Below, piece by piece: positions 8,129-18,200 of a DNA stretch of 25,594 bases. Position numbers and translations under genes: made by a program. The stretch's first letter is position 1. Each line of letters begins with the position of its first letter. The DNA lies in contig JAAEQP010001079.1 of NCBI GenBank assembly GCA_024231375.1, positions 1 through 25,594 on the forward strand, in the 5' to 3' direction. The stretch comes from a bacterium (GTDB lineage: Bacteria > Hydrogenedentota > Hydrogenedentia > Hydrogenedentiales > SLHB01). The notes below the pieces were generated by a model. The model made no database searches. It was not told where the DNA came from and worked only from the letters and a program-made list of their open reading frames with translations.

Positions 8129-9805
8129 ATGATCGAAGTAGTGTGCCCGAACTGCGGGCTCCGTATTCTTGTGCCCCCGACCGTCCAAGGCCGGTGGGGC
8201 GCGTGTTTCGCGTGCGGCGCGAAGCTGATGGTGCCGAAAGTCGCCAACGGATCGGCCGAGGCAGAGCTGACCTTCAAACCCGGCGACCGAATCTCCGACC
8301 GGTACGTCATCGAGGCGCACATCGGCAAAGGCGGCATGGGCGCGGTGTTTCGGGCGGAGGACAGCCTCCTCGGCGAGAAGGTGGCGCTGAAATTCATGTA
8401 TCCCCGCATGCTGCGGACCCAGCGGGGGCAGCAGTTGTTCATTCGCGAGGCCCAGGTGGCCCGGCGCCTACGGCATGACAACATCGTGGCGGTCCACGAC
8501 GTGACGTCGACCCCCGAAGGCATCATGTACCTGTCCATGGAATTCTTGCAGGGCCAATCGCTTCGCGGCTTCCTGCGCCGACACCGGCAAGAACGCCGCC
8601 TGCTGGACGTGCGGCTCGCGGTGAGCCTCATGGCCCAAACCCTGGCGGCCCTCGACTATGCGCATCGCACGGTCATCCATCGCGACATGAAGCCCGAGAA
8701 CATTATGCTGCTGCCGGGCGAGCGCGTGAAGGTGTTGGATTTCGGGCTGGCGAAGGCCATCGACGCGGCCCCCGTCGCCGCCCCGAATGATGACCAGCCG
8801 CGCCGGGTCGTGGGCACGGAAGCCTATGCCGCGCCGGAACAGGTTCAATTCGCCGATATCGACGGCCGAAGCGACGTGTACGCCGCGGGCCTGATCCTCC
8901 ACGAACTGTTCACCCTGCGCACTCCGCTGGACGAACCTGTCCAAGTGCTCGACGTGCGCCGCGACGTAGCCCCTTCGCTGCTTCAGGTGTTGGGCCGGGC
9001 CATCCGGGAGGAGCGCAACGCCCGCTGGCAGACCGCGGGTGATTTCCGCCAAGCCTTGCTGACCGCCTTCGAGGAATCCTATCGGCCGGCCGGTGCGGCG
9101 GCAGTCCAGAGCGAGGCGGGCCGCGAAGTGTCCACGGAAAACATGGTGTACATGGAAGGCGGCAGCTTCCTGATGGGCTGCGACGCGCAACGGACCGAGA
9201 CGCCCGAGTTCGAGGCGACGGTGAAACCGTTCTACATCGACCGGCATCCCGTGACGACGCACGAATACGGCGAGTTCCTTGAAGAAACGGGCCACGCGCC
9301 GCCCAAGTACTGGGGGCAGGACGACCTTAGCGGGGCGGACCAGCCGGTGGTGGGCGTGACGTGGGACGACGCGTGCGCCTATGCCGCGTGGGCGGGCAAG
9401 CAGTTGCCCACGGAAGAGCAGTGGGAGTATGCCGCGCGCGGAAAAGGGAATCGACGGTACCCGTGGGGCAGCCAGGAACCAGACCCCATGCGGTGCAATT
9501 ATGGCGAACACCTCAGCACACCGTCGATCGTGACCATGCACGAAGAAGGCGGCACGCCCGACGGGGTCCTCGACATGGGCGGCAACGTCTACGAATGGAC
9601 CCAGGACCGGTTTTTGCCCTACGCGGTGAAGCTGAAGCCTGGGAAGGGCGGACGCGACGAACCGCGCAGGACGGTGCGGGGCGGCTCGTGGCGGTCAACG
9701 TCCCACGAACTTCGGTGCTCGTGGCGGCAGGGATTGTTCCCGGAAAGCCAGTCCAGCGCGGTTGGGTTCCGGTGTGTGGCGCCCGCGGGCAAGGTCCGCC
9801 CGTAG
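8129..9805 (+). CDS. Zinc-ribbon Ser/Thr protein kinase with C-terminal FGE-sulfatase-like domain
   Basis: A protein of 558 aa. ATG 8129 starts directly at a CxxC...CxxC ribbon (C6, C9, C26, C29); the in-frame start at 8054 would overlap the promoter-like box. The kinase domain spans about residues 55-320. It has a glycine loop GKGGMGAVF, Lys88, catalytic D186 in HRDMKPEN, D204 in DFGLAK and APEQ in the activation segment, so it is probably active. Residues about 339-553 form an FGE-sulfatase (Pkn1-type C-lectin-like) domain with GGNVYEWTQD and RTVRGGSW motifs. The paired cysteines used by true formylglycine-generating enzyme are absent from the segment after GGSW, so enzymatic sulfatase activation is not expected and a binding role is more likely. 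No membrane helix is seen, so the protein should be cytoplasmic. It ends 6 bp from the convergent di-haem gene. Confidence 0.92.
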   Translation: MIEVVCPNCGLRILVPPTVQGRWGACFACGAKLMVPKVANGSAEAELTFKPGDRISDRYVIEAHIGKGGMGAVFRAEDSLLGEKVALKFMYPRMLRTQRGQQLFIREAQVARRLRHDNIVAVHDVTSTPEGIMYLSMEFLQGQSLRGFLRRHRQERRLLDVRLAVSLMAQTLAALDYAHRTVIHRDMKPENIMLLPGERVKVLDFGLAKAIDAAPVAAPNDDQPRRVVGTEAYAAPEQVQFADIDGRSDVYAAGLILHELFTLRTPLDEPVQVLDVRRDVAPSLLQVLGRAIREERNARWQTAGDFRQALLTAFEESYRPAGAAAVQSEAGREVSTENMVYMEGGSFLMGCDAQRTETPEFEATVKPFYIDRHPVTTHEYGEFLEETGHAPPKYWGQDDLSGADQPVVGVTWDDACAYAAWAGKQLPTEEQWEYAARGKGNRRYPWGSQEPDPMRCNYGEHLSTPSIVTMHEEGGTPDGVLDMGGNVYEWTQDRFLPYAVKLKPGKGGRDEPRRTVRGGSWRSTSHELRCSWRQGLFPESQSSAVGFRCVAPAGKVRP

Positions 9806-9811
9806 GGGGTT

Positions 9812-12800
9812 CTACTCTAACGCGGGTCCTTCGATCCGCTCGCCGCGCAGCTGGCGGGCCTGGTCTTCGGGGTCGAATGTGCCGTAGAACAAGGCGTTCG
9901 CATCCATCCACGTGACCAGCCGGTCCATGTCGTTCCGCGCCAGTTTCACTTCGTGATGGCCTTTGAGCAGCATGTCCATGACGCTGCTGGCCACGGCCCC
10001 GAATCGGCCAGGCTGCGACATGGGCTCGCCGTTGGTCTCCAGCCCGCCCCACGACGAGTAGGGCACCCGCTTGGCAAGCACGTTGTACGACTTGGAATAG
10101 CGGCCCTCCGGCTCACCCGTAAGCACGATGGGACAGTCCTTGGGTCCCGCGGGCGTCTCACCGCCATGGCATTTCACGCAGTGTTTGTCCAGCACGGGCT
10201 GTACCAGCAGCGGGTAGCTCAGGGGCTTGGACCCGTCGGGTCCGGGATCGATACGCGAGGGTTCGTGCCGAAGCGCCATAGCCTTGGGCATCTGGGGCGG
10301 CGCGGTCAAGCGATGCTCGTGGCACCCCACACAGGATGCTCGTTCGCCCGGTTGCAGATAGGTGATGCTACGCATCACCTGCACGGCCCGGCCATGCTCG
10401 TCCAGCGCCTGGAAGGCCAACGGAATTCCGGCCGGTGCGTGGAACACGGCCGATCCGTCTTCATACACCGGCACCGTACCCAGGACCTGTTTGCCGGGCG
10501 ACGCGTTCGCGAAACCGACGGTCGGCGTGTTGGCGTGGGGTGTGGTTTTGGGTAGCACCTGCACGATCCGTAGCGACTTCACCGAACCCTTGGGCAACGC
10601 GGGGTCGCTCGCATAGACGTCCTGCAGGAAGAAAGTGCCTTCGTCGGCGACCTTTGGATCGCGCATGGAGGGAATGGCGGGCGCCTTGGCACGAGGCCGG
10701 ATGGGCACAGGCCACTGACTGGCGATATTCAGATCGCGGTACACGAGTTCGCGGTTGCCGAAGGCGTCCACGAAGTAGATGCCGAACATATTCGGCTTGT
10801 TGCTGTCGGGCTCGCCGATGAGCGGATCGTAACTATAGGCGGCCAGGAAGAACTGCTCCGACAGAGGATAGGGCGTGCGGTAGCAGTGGCCCGGCCAGCG
10901 CTTGGCCTCTTGAGGCGTGTCGTATTCCTTCGGGCTGCCCGGCGCATGCCAACTGCGCGGCGCAACGTGGGTTTCGCTCTCGGGGAAGGGCGCGTCCGGC
11001 GTCAACCGCGCGATGGGTTCCAGCCCGTCCACGCCTTTCGTGGTGTCCAACAGGATGATGGATCCCGCGGTCATGGCATGGTGGGCGGCGGCGGTCGCCA
11101 TGACATAGGGTGAATTCGGCACCTGGACCGGTTCCCATACGCCCACGGGATTGAAGGTGTTGTTGCCGTAGTATGCCGTCGGCGCGCTACCATCGGGCCG
11201 TACCGTCCACAGTTGCTGATAGTGTACCGCGTTCCGGTCCACGTAGTCCCACCGCGTGTAGATGACGCGGCCGTCGGCCAACACGGCGGGATCCCATTCC
11301 TGGGTCTCGTGGTACGACACGGTGCGGGGATTCGACCCGTCGTGTTCCGCCAGGGACAATGTATACACATCGCAGGGACCCCGGCCGCAGCGATGGTATC
11401 CGCCGCGCCGTGTGGAGATGAACATGAGTTGTCCGTTCGGCAGTTCACGCGGCGAGAAATCGTCGTAGGGTCCGTCCGTGAGTTGCCGTAGCCCCAAACC
11501 GTTGGGCCGGATCTCGTAGAGGTGGTAGCGCCGATCCTTGAACTCGTCGTACTTGCCACGTTGCGGCGCAGTGGGCGCAGGGGTGTGAGCGAACACGATA
11601 CGGCTCGCGTCGTGGCTGACCTCGGGCTGCATGACGCTGCCCAAGGGCAGTTCGTCCGGTGCAAGTTGTCTGCACGCCATGGACACGCCGGGCGCGTCCA
11701 GCACGAAGAGTCCCCCGCCAGGCCGCGCGCAGCGGCCGTAGTACTGGGTCAATTGATGGCTGAAGGACGCGGGCACCCGCTTGACGAACAGCAGCGGGCC
11801 CACCTGGGCCAGAGGGTTCGAGAACACGATGCGGCGCCGGTCGTGATGCGTACGCAACCACAGGTTTTCCCACTGCGGTGCATCATCCGCCAACTTGGCC
11901 TCGGTCAGACGAGTGGATTCGTCGCGCAACGCCTGCCAAGCGGCGGCTTCATCATCGAGGGCCGTACCTTCCCTGCGCAGGGTGGCCAACAAAGTCTCTC
12001 CGCGCCCAAGGATACGCTCCACGGCCGCGGCGTAGGTGGCGGCTTCACGTGTCGTGCCGATGCCGTCGGCCATGCGCCAATCCCACTCGATCATGGTCTG
12101 TTCCATGGCAGGCCGCAGCGCAGGCAATACGCGAGCCGGCAACACGTCGCCCTTCGACGGGCGCGGCATCACGGGGAGGTCGCGGACCTCGCCGTCCGCG
12201 GACAGCTTCACGTTTCGCCATCGCACCAGCGACTCGCTCGCCCCGCCCGTAGTGCGCAGACGGAGCACCGTGTCCCCTCTGTCGGGGCCCGGCACAGCCG
12301 TCAGATGGACAGACCCTTCGCGGAGCACCATGCTTGACGTGGAACCGCCGTCGAACCCGAGGCTGATCGTGGCGCCTTTGCCGTCGAGCACGGCGACCTC
12401 AGTCGTAACCGTCACATCATCACCTGCGTTCGACACCGGAATCGTCACATCCACACTCTCGCCGTCTCGAAGGCTTGCCGCATAGGCCCGTCGGCCGAGC
12501 GAAGCCACTTGGGGCCCCGTATCCTCGGCAATCAGCGCGAACCCGCATACCTCGGAGCTGGGTTCCGGCGCGGGCGCGCCGCACAGCATCACGCTGGGCG
12601 CGCCGATGCGCAGCGCGTTCGGATCGCGGACCAGCCGCGCCTCGATCCAATTGGCCATGTCGCAACCGTATCCGTCTCCACCGTCCGTAGCGCGCAGGAC
12701 CAGTTCGCGGGCGCCGGCCACCGGCACGTCAATATTCTGGGCCGGGTCGCTATCGGTCATCCGGCCGCTGTCGAACTGCACCTCGCCGTCCACGAGCACC

Positions 12801-13159
12801 TGGAAGACCACGCTGCCCCGTCCGCCGCCTTGCCAATGCACGCCCACCGTCGCCGCGAATCCTGTGTACGCCCCTTCGGGCAGTTCGAACACCAGTTGGC
12901 CCGGAGCATGGTGACCGAGGCCCTTGTCGAAGGCCTTCTCGCCCAGGCGCAGTTCGCCACCCGCACGGCCATCCGTCGGCACGGCCGCCGTATCGCGGCC
13001 CAGCGTGCCCCAGCCCTGCACAATGTCGGCGGCCAAGTCGTCGCATACGTCGCTGAGGTACACGACATCGCCGAATACACCTGAATCGTCGGCCGTGGCG
13101 CAGACAGCACAGGGAAGGAAGGTTAGGATTGCGAACAGGCTCAACATACGGACTCGCAC
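9812..13159 (-). CDS. Exported NPCBM + HzsA-like di-haem cytochrome c protein
   Basis: A protein of 1115 aa. GTG 13159 is preceded by GAGGG and starts a signal peptide (to about residue 21-23). Residues about 30-180 match an NPCBM carbohydrate-binding module (YLSD start, 'KGLGHHA', D/W-rich end). The middle, from about 455 to 800, carries the HZS-alpha middle-domain signature and TolB-like propeller repeats with FISTRR and DGRVIYTRW motifs. The C-terminus has two c-haem sites, C943-V-G-C-H947 and C994-V-K-C-H998. The relative of known function is the alpha subunit of anammox hydrazine synthase, but no beta/gamma subunit or other anammox gene is nearby. Position +4 after the first CxxCH is Leu951, whereas I recall a Tyr ligand there in the anammox enzyme. 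The role is probably periplasmic electron transfer or oxidation linked to a glycan, which is inference. It is transcribed divergently from the GH106-like gene. Confidence 0.88.
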   Translation of the reverse strand: MRVRMLSLFAILTFLPCAVCATADDSGVFGDVVYLSDVCDDLAADIVQGWGTLGRDTAAVPTDGRAGGELRLGEKAFDKGLGHHAPGQLVFELPEGAYTGFAATVGVHWQGGGRGSVVFQVLVDGEVQFDSGRMTDSDPAQNIDVPVAGARELVLRATDGGDGYGCDMANWIEARLVRDPNALRIGAPSVMLCGAPAPEPSSEVCGFALIAEDTGPQVASLGRRAYAASLRDGESVDVTIPVSNAGDDVTVTTEVAVLDGKGATISLGFDGGSTSSMVLREGSVHLTAVPGPDRGDTVLRLRTTGGASESLVRWRNVKLSADGEVRDLPVMPRPSKGDVLPARVLPALRPAMEQTMIEWDWRMADGIGTTREAATYAAAVERILGRGETLLATLRREGTALDDEAAAWQALRDESTRLTEAKLADDAPQWENLWLRTHHDRRRIVFSNPLAQVGPLLFVKRVPASFSHQLTQYYGRCARPGGGLFVLDAPGVSMACRQLAPDELPLGSVMQPEVSHDASRIVFAHTPAPTAPQRGKYDEFKDRRYHLYEIRPNGLGLRQLTDGPYDDFSPRELPNGQLMFISTRRGGYHRCGRGPCDVYTLSLAEHDGSNPRTVSYHETQEWDPAVLADGRVIYTRWDYVDRNAVHYQQLWTVRPDGSAPTAYYGNNTFNPVGVWEPVQVPNSPYVMATAAAHHAMTAGSIILLDTTKGVDGLEPIARLTPDAPFPESETHVAPRSWHAPGSPKEYDTPQEAKRWPGHCYRTPYPLSEQFFLAAYSYDPLIGEPDSNKPNMFGIYFVDAFGNRELVYRDLNIASQWPVPIRPRAKAPAIPSMRDPKVADEGTFFLQDVYASDPALPKGSVKSLRIVQVLPKTTPHANTPTVGFANASPGKQVLGTVPVYEDGSAVFHAPAGIPLAFQALDEHGRAVQVMRSITYLQPGERASCVGCHEHRLTAPPQMPKAMALRHEPSRIDPGPDGSKPLSYPLLVQPVLDKHCVKCHGGETPAGPKDCPIVLTGEPEGRYSKSYNVLAKRVPYSSWGGLETNGEPMSQPGRFGAVASSVMDMLLKGHHEVKLARNDMDRLVTWMDANALFYGTFDPEDQARQLRGERIEGPALE

Positions 13160-13336
13160 GATAGTGGCCCTCGTTGTGGTTCCAGCCCCGCTGCCAGGTA
13201 CATGCGCGACGGCGCCGCTGTTGTTCAGTGGGTGAAATGATAGGTTATGGCGGGCGCAGGGGGCAACATCCGACGCGACGCCCGCCTCATCTCAAAGGAA
13301 TCTGGGCAGAGCGCCTTTATCCGGACCCGGCGGTGC

Positions 13337-13344
13337 GGTAGAAT
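13337..13344 (+). promoter_or_regulatory. Candidate extended -10 element for the GH106-like gene
   Basis: GGTAGAAT, with TAGAAT as -10, lies 37 bp before GTG 13382, giving a predicted leader near 30 nt. The -35 region (TTTATC, 13316-13321) is weak. It belongs to the recurrent GGTANNNT set in this window. Confidence 0.45.
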
Positions 13345-13381
13345 CGCGGGGTCGCTTGTGACCCCACGAAAGGAGCCCGTT

Positions 13382-15226
13382 GTGAGTCTCTTTGATACCT
13401 TCGTCGACCCACCGCGCGAATACACGCTTATCCCGTTCTGGTTCCTCAACGACGACTTGAACGAGGACGAGCTGAAACGGCAGATCGACGATTTCGCGGA
13501 CCATGGGGTCTATGGATTCGTCCCCCACGCGCGGATGGGGTTGGCGGACCGCATCCCGTTCATGTCCGACGCGTGGTTGCACTACACCAAGGTGTGCGTG
13601 GACCACGCGGCGAAGAAGGACATGTTCGTCATTCTCTACGATGAGGGCATGTATCCGTCCGGTTCGTGCGCCGGCCAAGTGGTGGCGGCGAATCCACGGT
13701 ATGCCACGCGCTGCCTGCAACAACGCCCGAAATCCGAGCCCCTGGGCGACGACGAGTACCTGGTTGCGGAAGACGACGCCCACCTCTACGTGAACCGGCG
13801 ATCCAACGGCCATATCCGGGGCGTCCATTTTGGCACCGACGACGGTGAGCCCGGGGCGCCGCCCTCCGGCGACCTGCTCAACCCGGAATCCGTGGCGTGC
13901 TTCTTCCGGTTGGTACTCGATGGCCACTACAACGCCCTGAAAGAGCATTTCGGTAAGACTATCACCGCCGTGTTCACCGACGAACCCGACATGCTGGGCC
14001 GCGGCCATCTCCGTGGGGTCCGCGAATGGACGTGGGGGCTGGAGACCTGGCTGGAGGACTACCTTGGCTACGACATGCGCCCCCATCTTGGTGCGCTGTG
14101 GGACGGCAGGCATCCTGACAACGACCGGTATGCGCGGGACTGGAAGCGCGCCATCAACGCACGTCTTGAGGAAACCTACTACGCCCCTTACAGCAAATGG
14201 TGCGCGGACCACGGGGTCAGTCTGACCGGCCACCCGGCACAACCCGGCGATATCGGCACCTTGAAGTACTTCCACGTACCGGGGCAGGACATCGTGTGGC
14301 GCTACATTGAGCCCTTCCATATCAACTCGCTCGAAGGGCCCCAGTCGACCATGGCGAAATGCAGTTCCTCGGCGCAACGGCATTATGGACGCAAGCGGAA
14401 CCTCAACGAATGCTACGGCGCCTACGGTTGGGAATTCACCGAAGACGAGATGTGGTGGATCGCCAACTGGTTGCTGGTGCGTGGCGTGAACCTGTTGTCG
14501 CCTCACGCGTTTTACTACTCCATCGAGGGTCCCCGCCGCGACGAGCGCCCACCGGACGTGGGACCGAACAATGTGTGGTGGGATCGATACAAACCCTTCG
14601 CGGACTACTGCCGACGCTTGTCGTGGCTTATGAGCGGCGAAACCCAGGTGTGCTCGTTCGCGGTATTGGGTACGGCCACCCGCCTGCCGTGGAAGGCGGC
14701 GCGGGTGCTGTTCGAATCGCAACGCGACTTCAACTACCTCGATGTGGACACGCTTGTGGCTAAGGGGCAGGTGTCCGAAGACGGTATCCGGGTGGGCGAC
14801 ATGCATTACGCCGCGCTCATCGTGGACGGTGCAGGATATCTGGATGAGACTTCGAAGGCTCTCCTTCAACCCATGCTCGACGCGGGCCGCGTGATCGCCT
14901 ACGGCAAGGCATTGCCCGACGTTCCAGCCACCGCGGCGCCCGACGGACGGGCGCTGGTCCGCATCCTGGACGCCATCGCGCGGCCGGATGTGGTCGTGAA
15001 ACCCGCCACGCCCGACCTGCGGTTCATCCATCTACGCCACGGCGAAACGGACGTGTATCTGTTCTGCAACGAAGGCGAGGAAGTCATCGAGGGTAGACTG
15101 AAGGTCGCGGCCAAGGGCGGGAAGAGGGAATGGTGGGACCCTGAGGCGGCGTGCGTGATCGAAGACGCAGCACCCAACCGGATCAGTGTGCCGCCGTACC
15201 GCACGCGTGTGCTTGCATGTTCTTAA
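13382..15226 (+). CDS. GH106-like glycosidase (putative alpha-L-rhamnosidase family), cytoplasmic
   Basis: A protein of 614 aa. GTG 13382 was chosen because AAAGGAG ends 6 bp before it; the frame is open further up but that part reads over the promoter. There is no signal peptide. The N-terminal half reads as a TIM barrel: 'IPFWFLNDDL', then E88 in YDEGMYPSG and E201 in FTDEPD. These are the motif types of GH106-like enzymes, where glutamates do the catalysis. The second half includes a glutaminase-like Rossmann segment (about residues 455-515) typical of this group, then a short beta domain. At 614 aa it is shorter than characterised secreted GH106 enzymes of 800-1100 aa, so it may act on imported oligosaccharides. 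Substrate is not certain. Its stop overlaps that of the convergent hybrid kinase within TTAA. Confidence 0.75.
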   Translation: MSLFDTFVDPPREYTLIPFWFLNDDLNEDELKRQIDDFADHGVYGFVPHARMGLADRIPFMSDAWLHYTKVCVDHAAKKDMFVILYDEGMYPSGSCAGQVVAANPRYATRCLQQRPKSEPLGDDEYLVAEDDAHLYVNRRSNGHIRGVHFGTDDGEPGAPPSGDLLNPESVACFFRLVLDGHYNALKEHFGKTITAVFTDEPDMLGRGHLRGVREWTWGLETWLEDYLGYDMRPHLGALWDGRHPDNDRYARDWKRAINARLEETYYAPYSKWCADHGVSLTGHPAQPGDIGTLKYFHVPGQDIVWRYIEPFHINSLEGPQSTMAKCSSSAQRHYGRKRNLNECYGAYGWEFTEDEMWWIANWLLVRGVNLLSPHAFYYSIEGPRRDERPPDVGPNNVWWDRYKPFADYCRRLSWLMSGETQVCSFAVLGTATRLPWKAARVLFESQRDFNYLDVDTLVAKGQVSEDGIRVGDMHYAALIVDGAGYLDETSKALLQPMLDAGRVIAYGKALPDVPATAAPDGRALVRILDAIARPDVVVKPATPDLRFIHLRHGETDVYLFCNEGEEVIEGRLKVAAKGGKREWWDPEAACVIEDAAPNRISVPPYRTRVLACS

Positions 15227-18200
15227 CCGTTCACGAACCGAGCCACCGTGTCGCGTAGCGCCTCGAACTGGATGGGCTTAGGCAGGTAGGCGTCCATTCC
15301 TGCCTGGAGACACTTGTCCTCGTCGTCGCGCATGGCCAAGGCGGTCATGGCGACCACGGGGGTGTGCATTCCCGGTTTTTCCGATCGGCGAATGCGGCGT
15401 GCGGCCTCGAATCCGTCCATAACGGGCATCTGACAGTCCATCAGCACCAAATCGTAGAGTCCCTCGTCCAACGCCAGCAGGGCTTCCTCACCGTGGGCTG
15501 CGACATCCACCTTGCATCCCAACTTGGCCAACATGCGTCTGGCGACCATCTGGTTGACGGGATTGTCTTCGACAAGCAGAACACGGGCGGGTCGTTCAAG
15601 CTCAAGGGGGGGCGACACCTCAGGAGGCTCTTCCTCAAAGGGCTCGCCCAGCAGGCATCGCTGGGCGGCGTCGCGGAGGTGGCTCATGCGGACCGGCTTG
15701 GTCAGATAGCCGTCGAACCCTTCCTGCAGTGCGCGGCCTGCTTCGATGCGCTGCGTTGACGACACCACAAGAAGGAGGCGTGTCCGGCCGATTTCGGAGT
15801 CGCTACGGATGCGTTCGGCGAGATGTGACCCCTTCATGTCGGGCAGCATGTGATCAATCAAGGCGAGGCGAAACGCGTGTTCGCGTGCGGCGGTACGTAG
15901 CGAGGTCAATGCCTGAAGGGCGGTGGTCGCCTCCTCGACCTCACAGCCCCAGTTCTCCAATTGCTGGCGTATGACCGAACGGGTCGACGCCTCTTCGGAG
16001 GTGTACAGAACGCGGATGCCGCGCATGTCCATGAGTGCAACGGCATCGGCGTCCGGGGGGGCGGGTACTTGTTCGAGATCCACGGTGAACCAGAATCGGG
16101 ACCCCTCGCCCGGCTCACTCTCCACACCGATGGCCCCCCCCATGGCCTCACAGATCTGCCTGGAGATCGTCAGACCGAGACCGGTTCCGCCGAACCGGCG
16201 TGTTGTGGAGGTGTCCTCCTGGCGGAAGGCCTCGAAGAGAGTGGGGATGCGCTCGGGCGGAATTCCGATACCCGTATCGGCGACTTCGAACCGTAGCTGG
16301 ACCTGGTCGTGGTCCCCCTCGGCGCTTGGGGCGCTGGACGTAACGGTCACCGTAACGGCGCCGTGTTTGGTGAACTTAATGGCATTGCCCATCAAATTGA
16401 CAAGCACCTGCCGCAACCGGCTGGGATCGCCCTTCACTCGGGACGGCACCGATTCGGGCATGGCGATCACGAACTCGAGGTCGTCCTGATGGGCACGAGG
16501 CGCCAAGAGGTCGCCGGTCCCTTCGACGACATCGCGCACGTTGAATTCCGTTGACTCGACCTCGAGCATCCCGGCCTCAATCTTGGAGAGGTCGAGGACA
16601 TCGTTGACCACGGCCAACAACGCTTCGCCGGACTGGCGCACGATCTCGACGCATTCGTGCTGTTCCACCGAGAGGGGGGTATCCAGCAGGAGATCGGTCA
16701 TGCCGATCACGCCGTTTAAGGGCGTGCGAATCTCGTGGCTCATGTTTGCCAGGAACTGGCTCTTGGCTTCGTTGGCGGCCCTGGCTTCCCCGGCAAGGAG
16801 GTTGGCGCGGTTGATGGCCTCTTCCAGGCGTTTGTTGGCCTCGGCCAGATCACCCTCGGCGCGTCTGCGTTCAGTCATGTCGCGGAAGATGCCCTGAAGA
16901 ATGCGCCGTCCACCGACCTCGGTGACGGACGACAAGATCTGAACCGTCTTCCGCTTGCCCAAGGCGGTGACCACTTCCGCGTCGCTGCCCGCATCGGTAC
17001 CGTGCGCTGCGTGCTCATCGAACATGGCCTTGTAGCGTTCCGTCTGTTCGGGCGGGTGAAGAACGGAGAAATGCCGGCCGACAATGTCGGCACGAGGCCG
17101 TTCGAGAAGCCGTTCAGCGGCTTGGTTGCACTTGAGGAGAAGGCCCGAGTCCGGATCGGCCCAGAAGATGGCGTCGCCGGCGTTCTCGAACACCAACCGG
17201 AACCGTTCTTCGTTCTCGCGAAGCGCCGCCTCGGCCCGGATCCGTTCGCTGATGTCGAGCACAATCCCCACCAAGCCGGCGACGGCGCCGTCGGCGCGGT
17301 AGTGCACCGCCTTGTAGAACGTCACATCGCGATAGGAACCGTCGGCGTACCGCACCTTTGCCTCGTACACCTGCTTGCCGCCTGCCGCCATCAATTCCAG
17401 GTCGGCTTCGTGGTACACGGCAGCCAGTTCGTCCGGCCACAGCTCATGCACGGTGTGACCCACGATCTGTTCGCGGGTCAAGCCCACGAACTCTTCGAAC
17501 GCCGCGTTGCACGCTGCGTACACCCCCTCGCGATCCTTCTGGAAGACGGGCGCCGGGAGTGTGTCCATGACCAGTTCAAGCAGTTCCGAACTCCGTTCGG
17601 CAGCGTCTTTCTGTTCGGCCGCATGACGCTCGAGCGCTTTCCGCTGACTGGACAGTTGCTCCATGAATCCGTTGAAACAGCGCGCCAACCGGCCCACCTC
17701 GTCGTCGGAGGTACGCGTCATACGGACGGAGTAGTACCCCGCGGACGCCTCTTCGAACCGTTGCGTCAGCAGCTTCAGGGGAGACGTGATTCGCGCGCTG
17801 GACCACAGGGAGCAGGGCACGCCCAAGACCAAAACCACCAGTAACCCGACCGCGATGACGTTCCGAACCTGTTGGACGGGTGCGTACATGGACGCGGTGT
17901 CATGCGTGGACACGACAATCCAGTCCAACCGGGGGATGTGCCGGAACACCGCAATGGCTTCACGCGGCTCGCCCCCGGCCGACGGGGACAGGTACTCGAC
18001 GCGCCCATTCTTGCGGTCCAGGATCGTTCGGATGTAGCGTCGGCCGGCAGCGTCGGGCTCGTCGACAACCGTTTCGCCTTGGCGGTCGGAGTGGATTACG
18101 AGGGTGCCTGAGCCGTCGAGGACGAACAGGCTCTCCGCTCCGCCGTACCGCATCGCCAGCACGGGCTCGCGGAGGTCCGGGACATCTACGAGGTCGGCGA

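Noticed and set aside
9143..9790. Sulfatase-activating (formylglycine) enzyme
   Set aside because: Fold motifs are present but the catalytic Cys pair is missing, no sulfatase gene is in the window, and the domain is part of a kinase.
9812..13159. Evidence for anammox metabolism
   Set aside because: Only an alpha-subunit-like protein is present, fused to NPCBM, with no beta/gamma subunit or other nitrogen genes. Similar proteins are widespread in non-anammox bacteria.
13292..15031. 579-codon open frame on the minus strand
   Set aside because: Antisense shadow of the GH106-like gene; no ribosome site or family motif.
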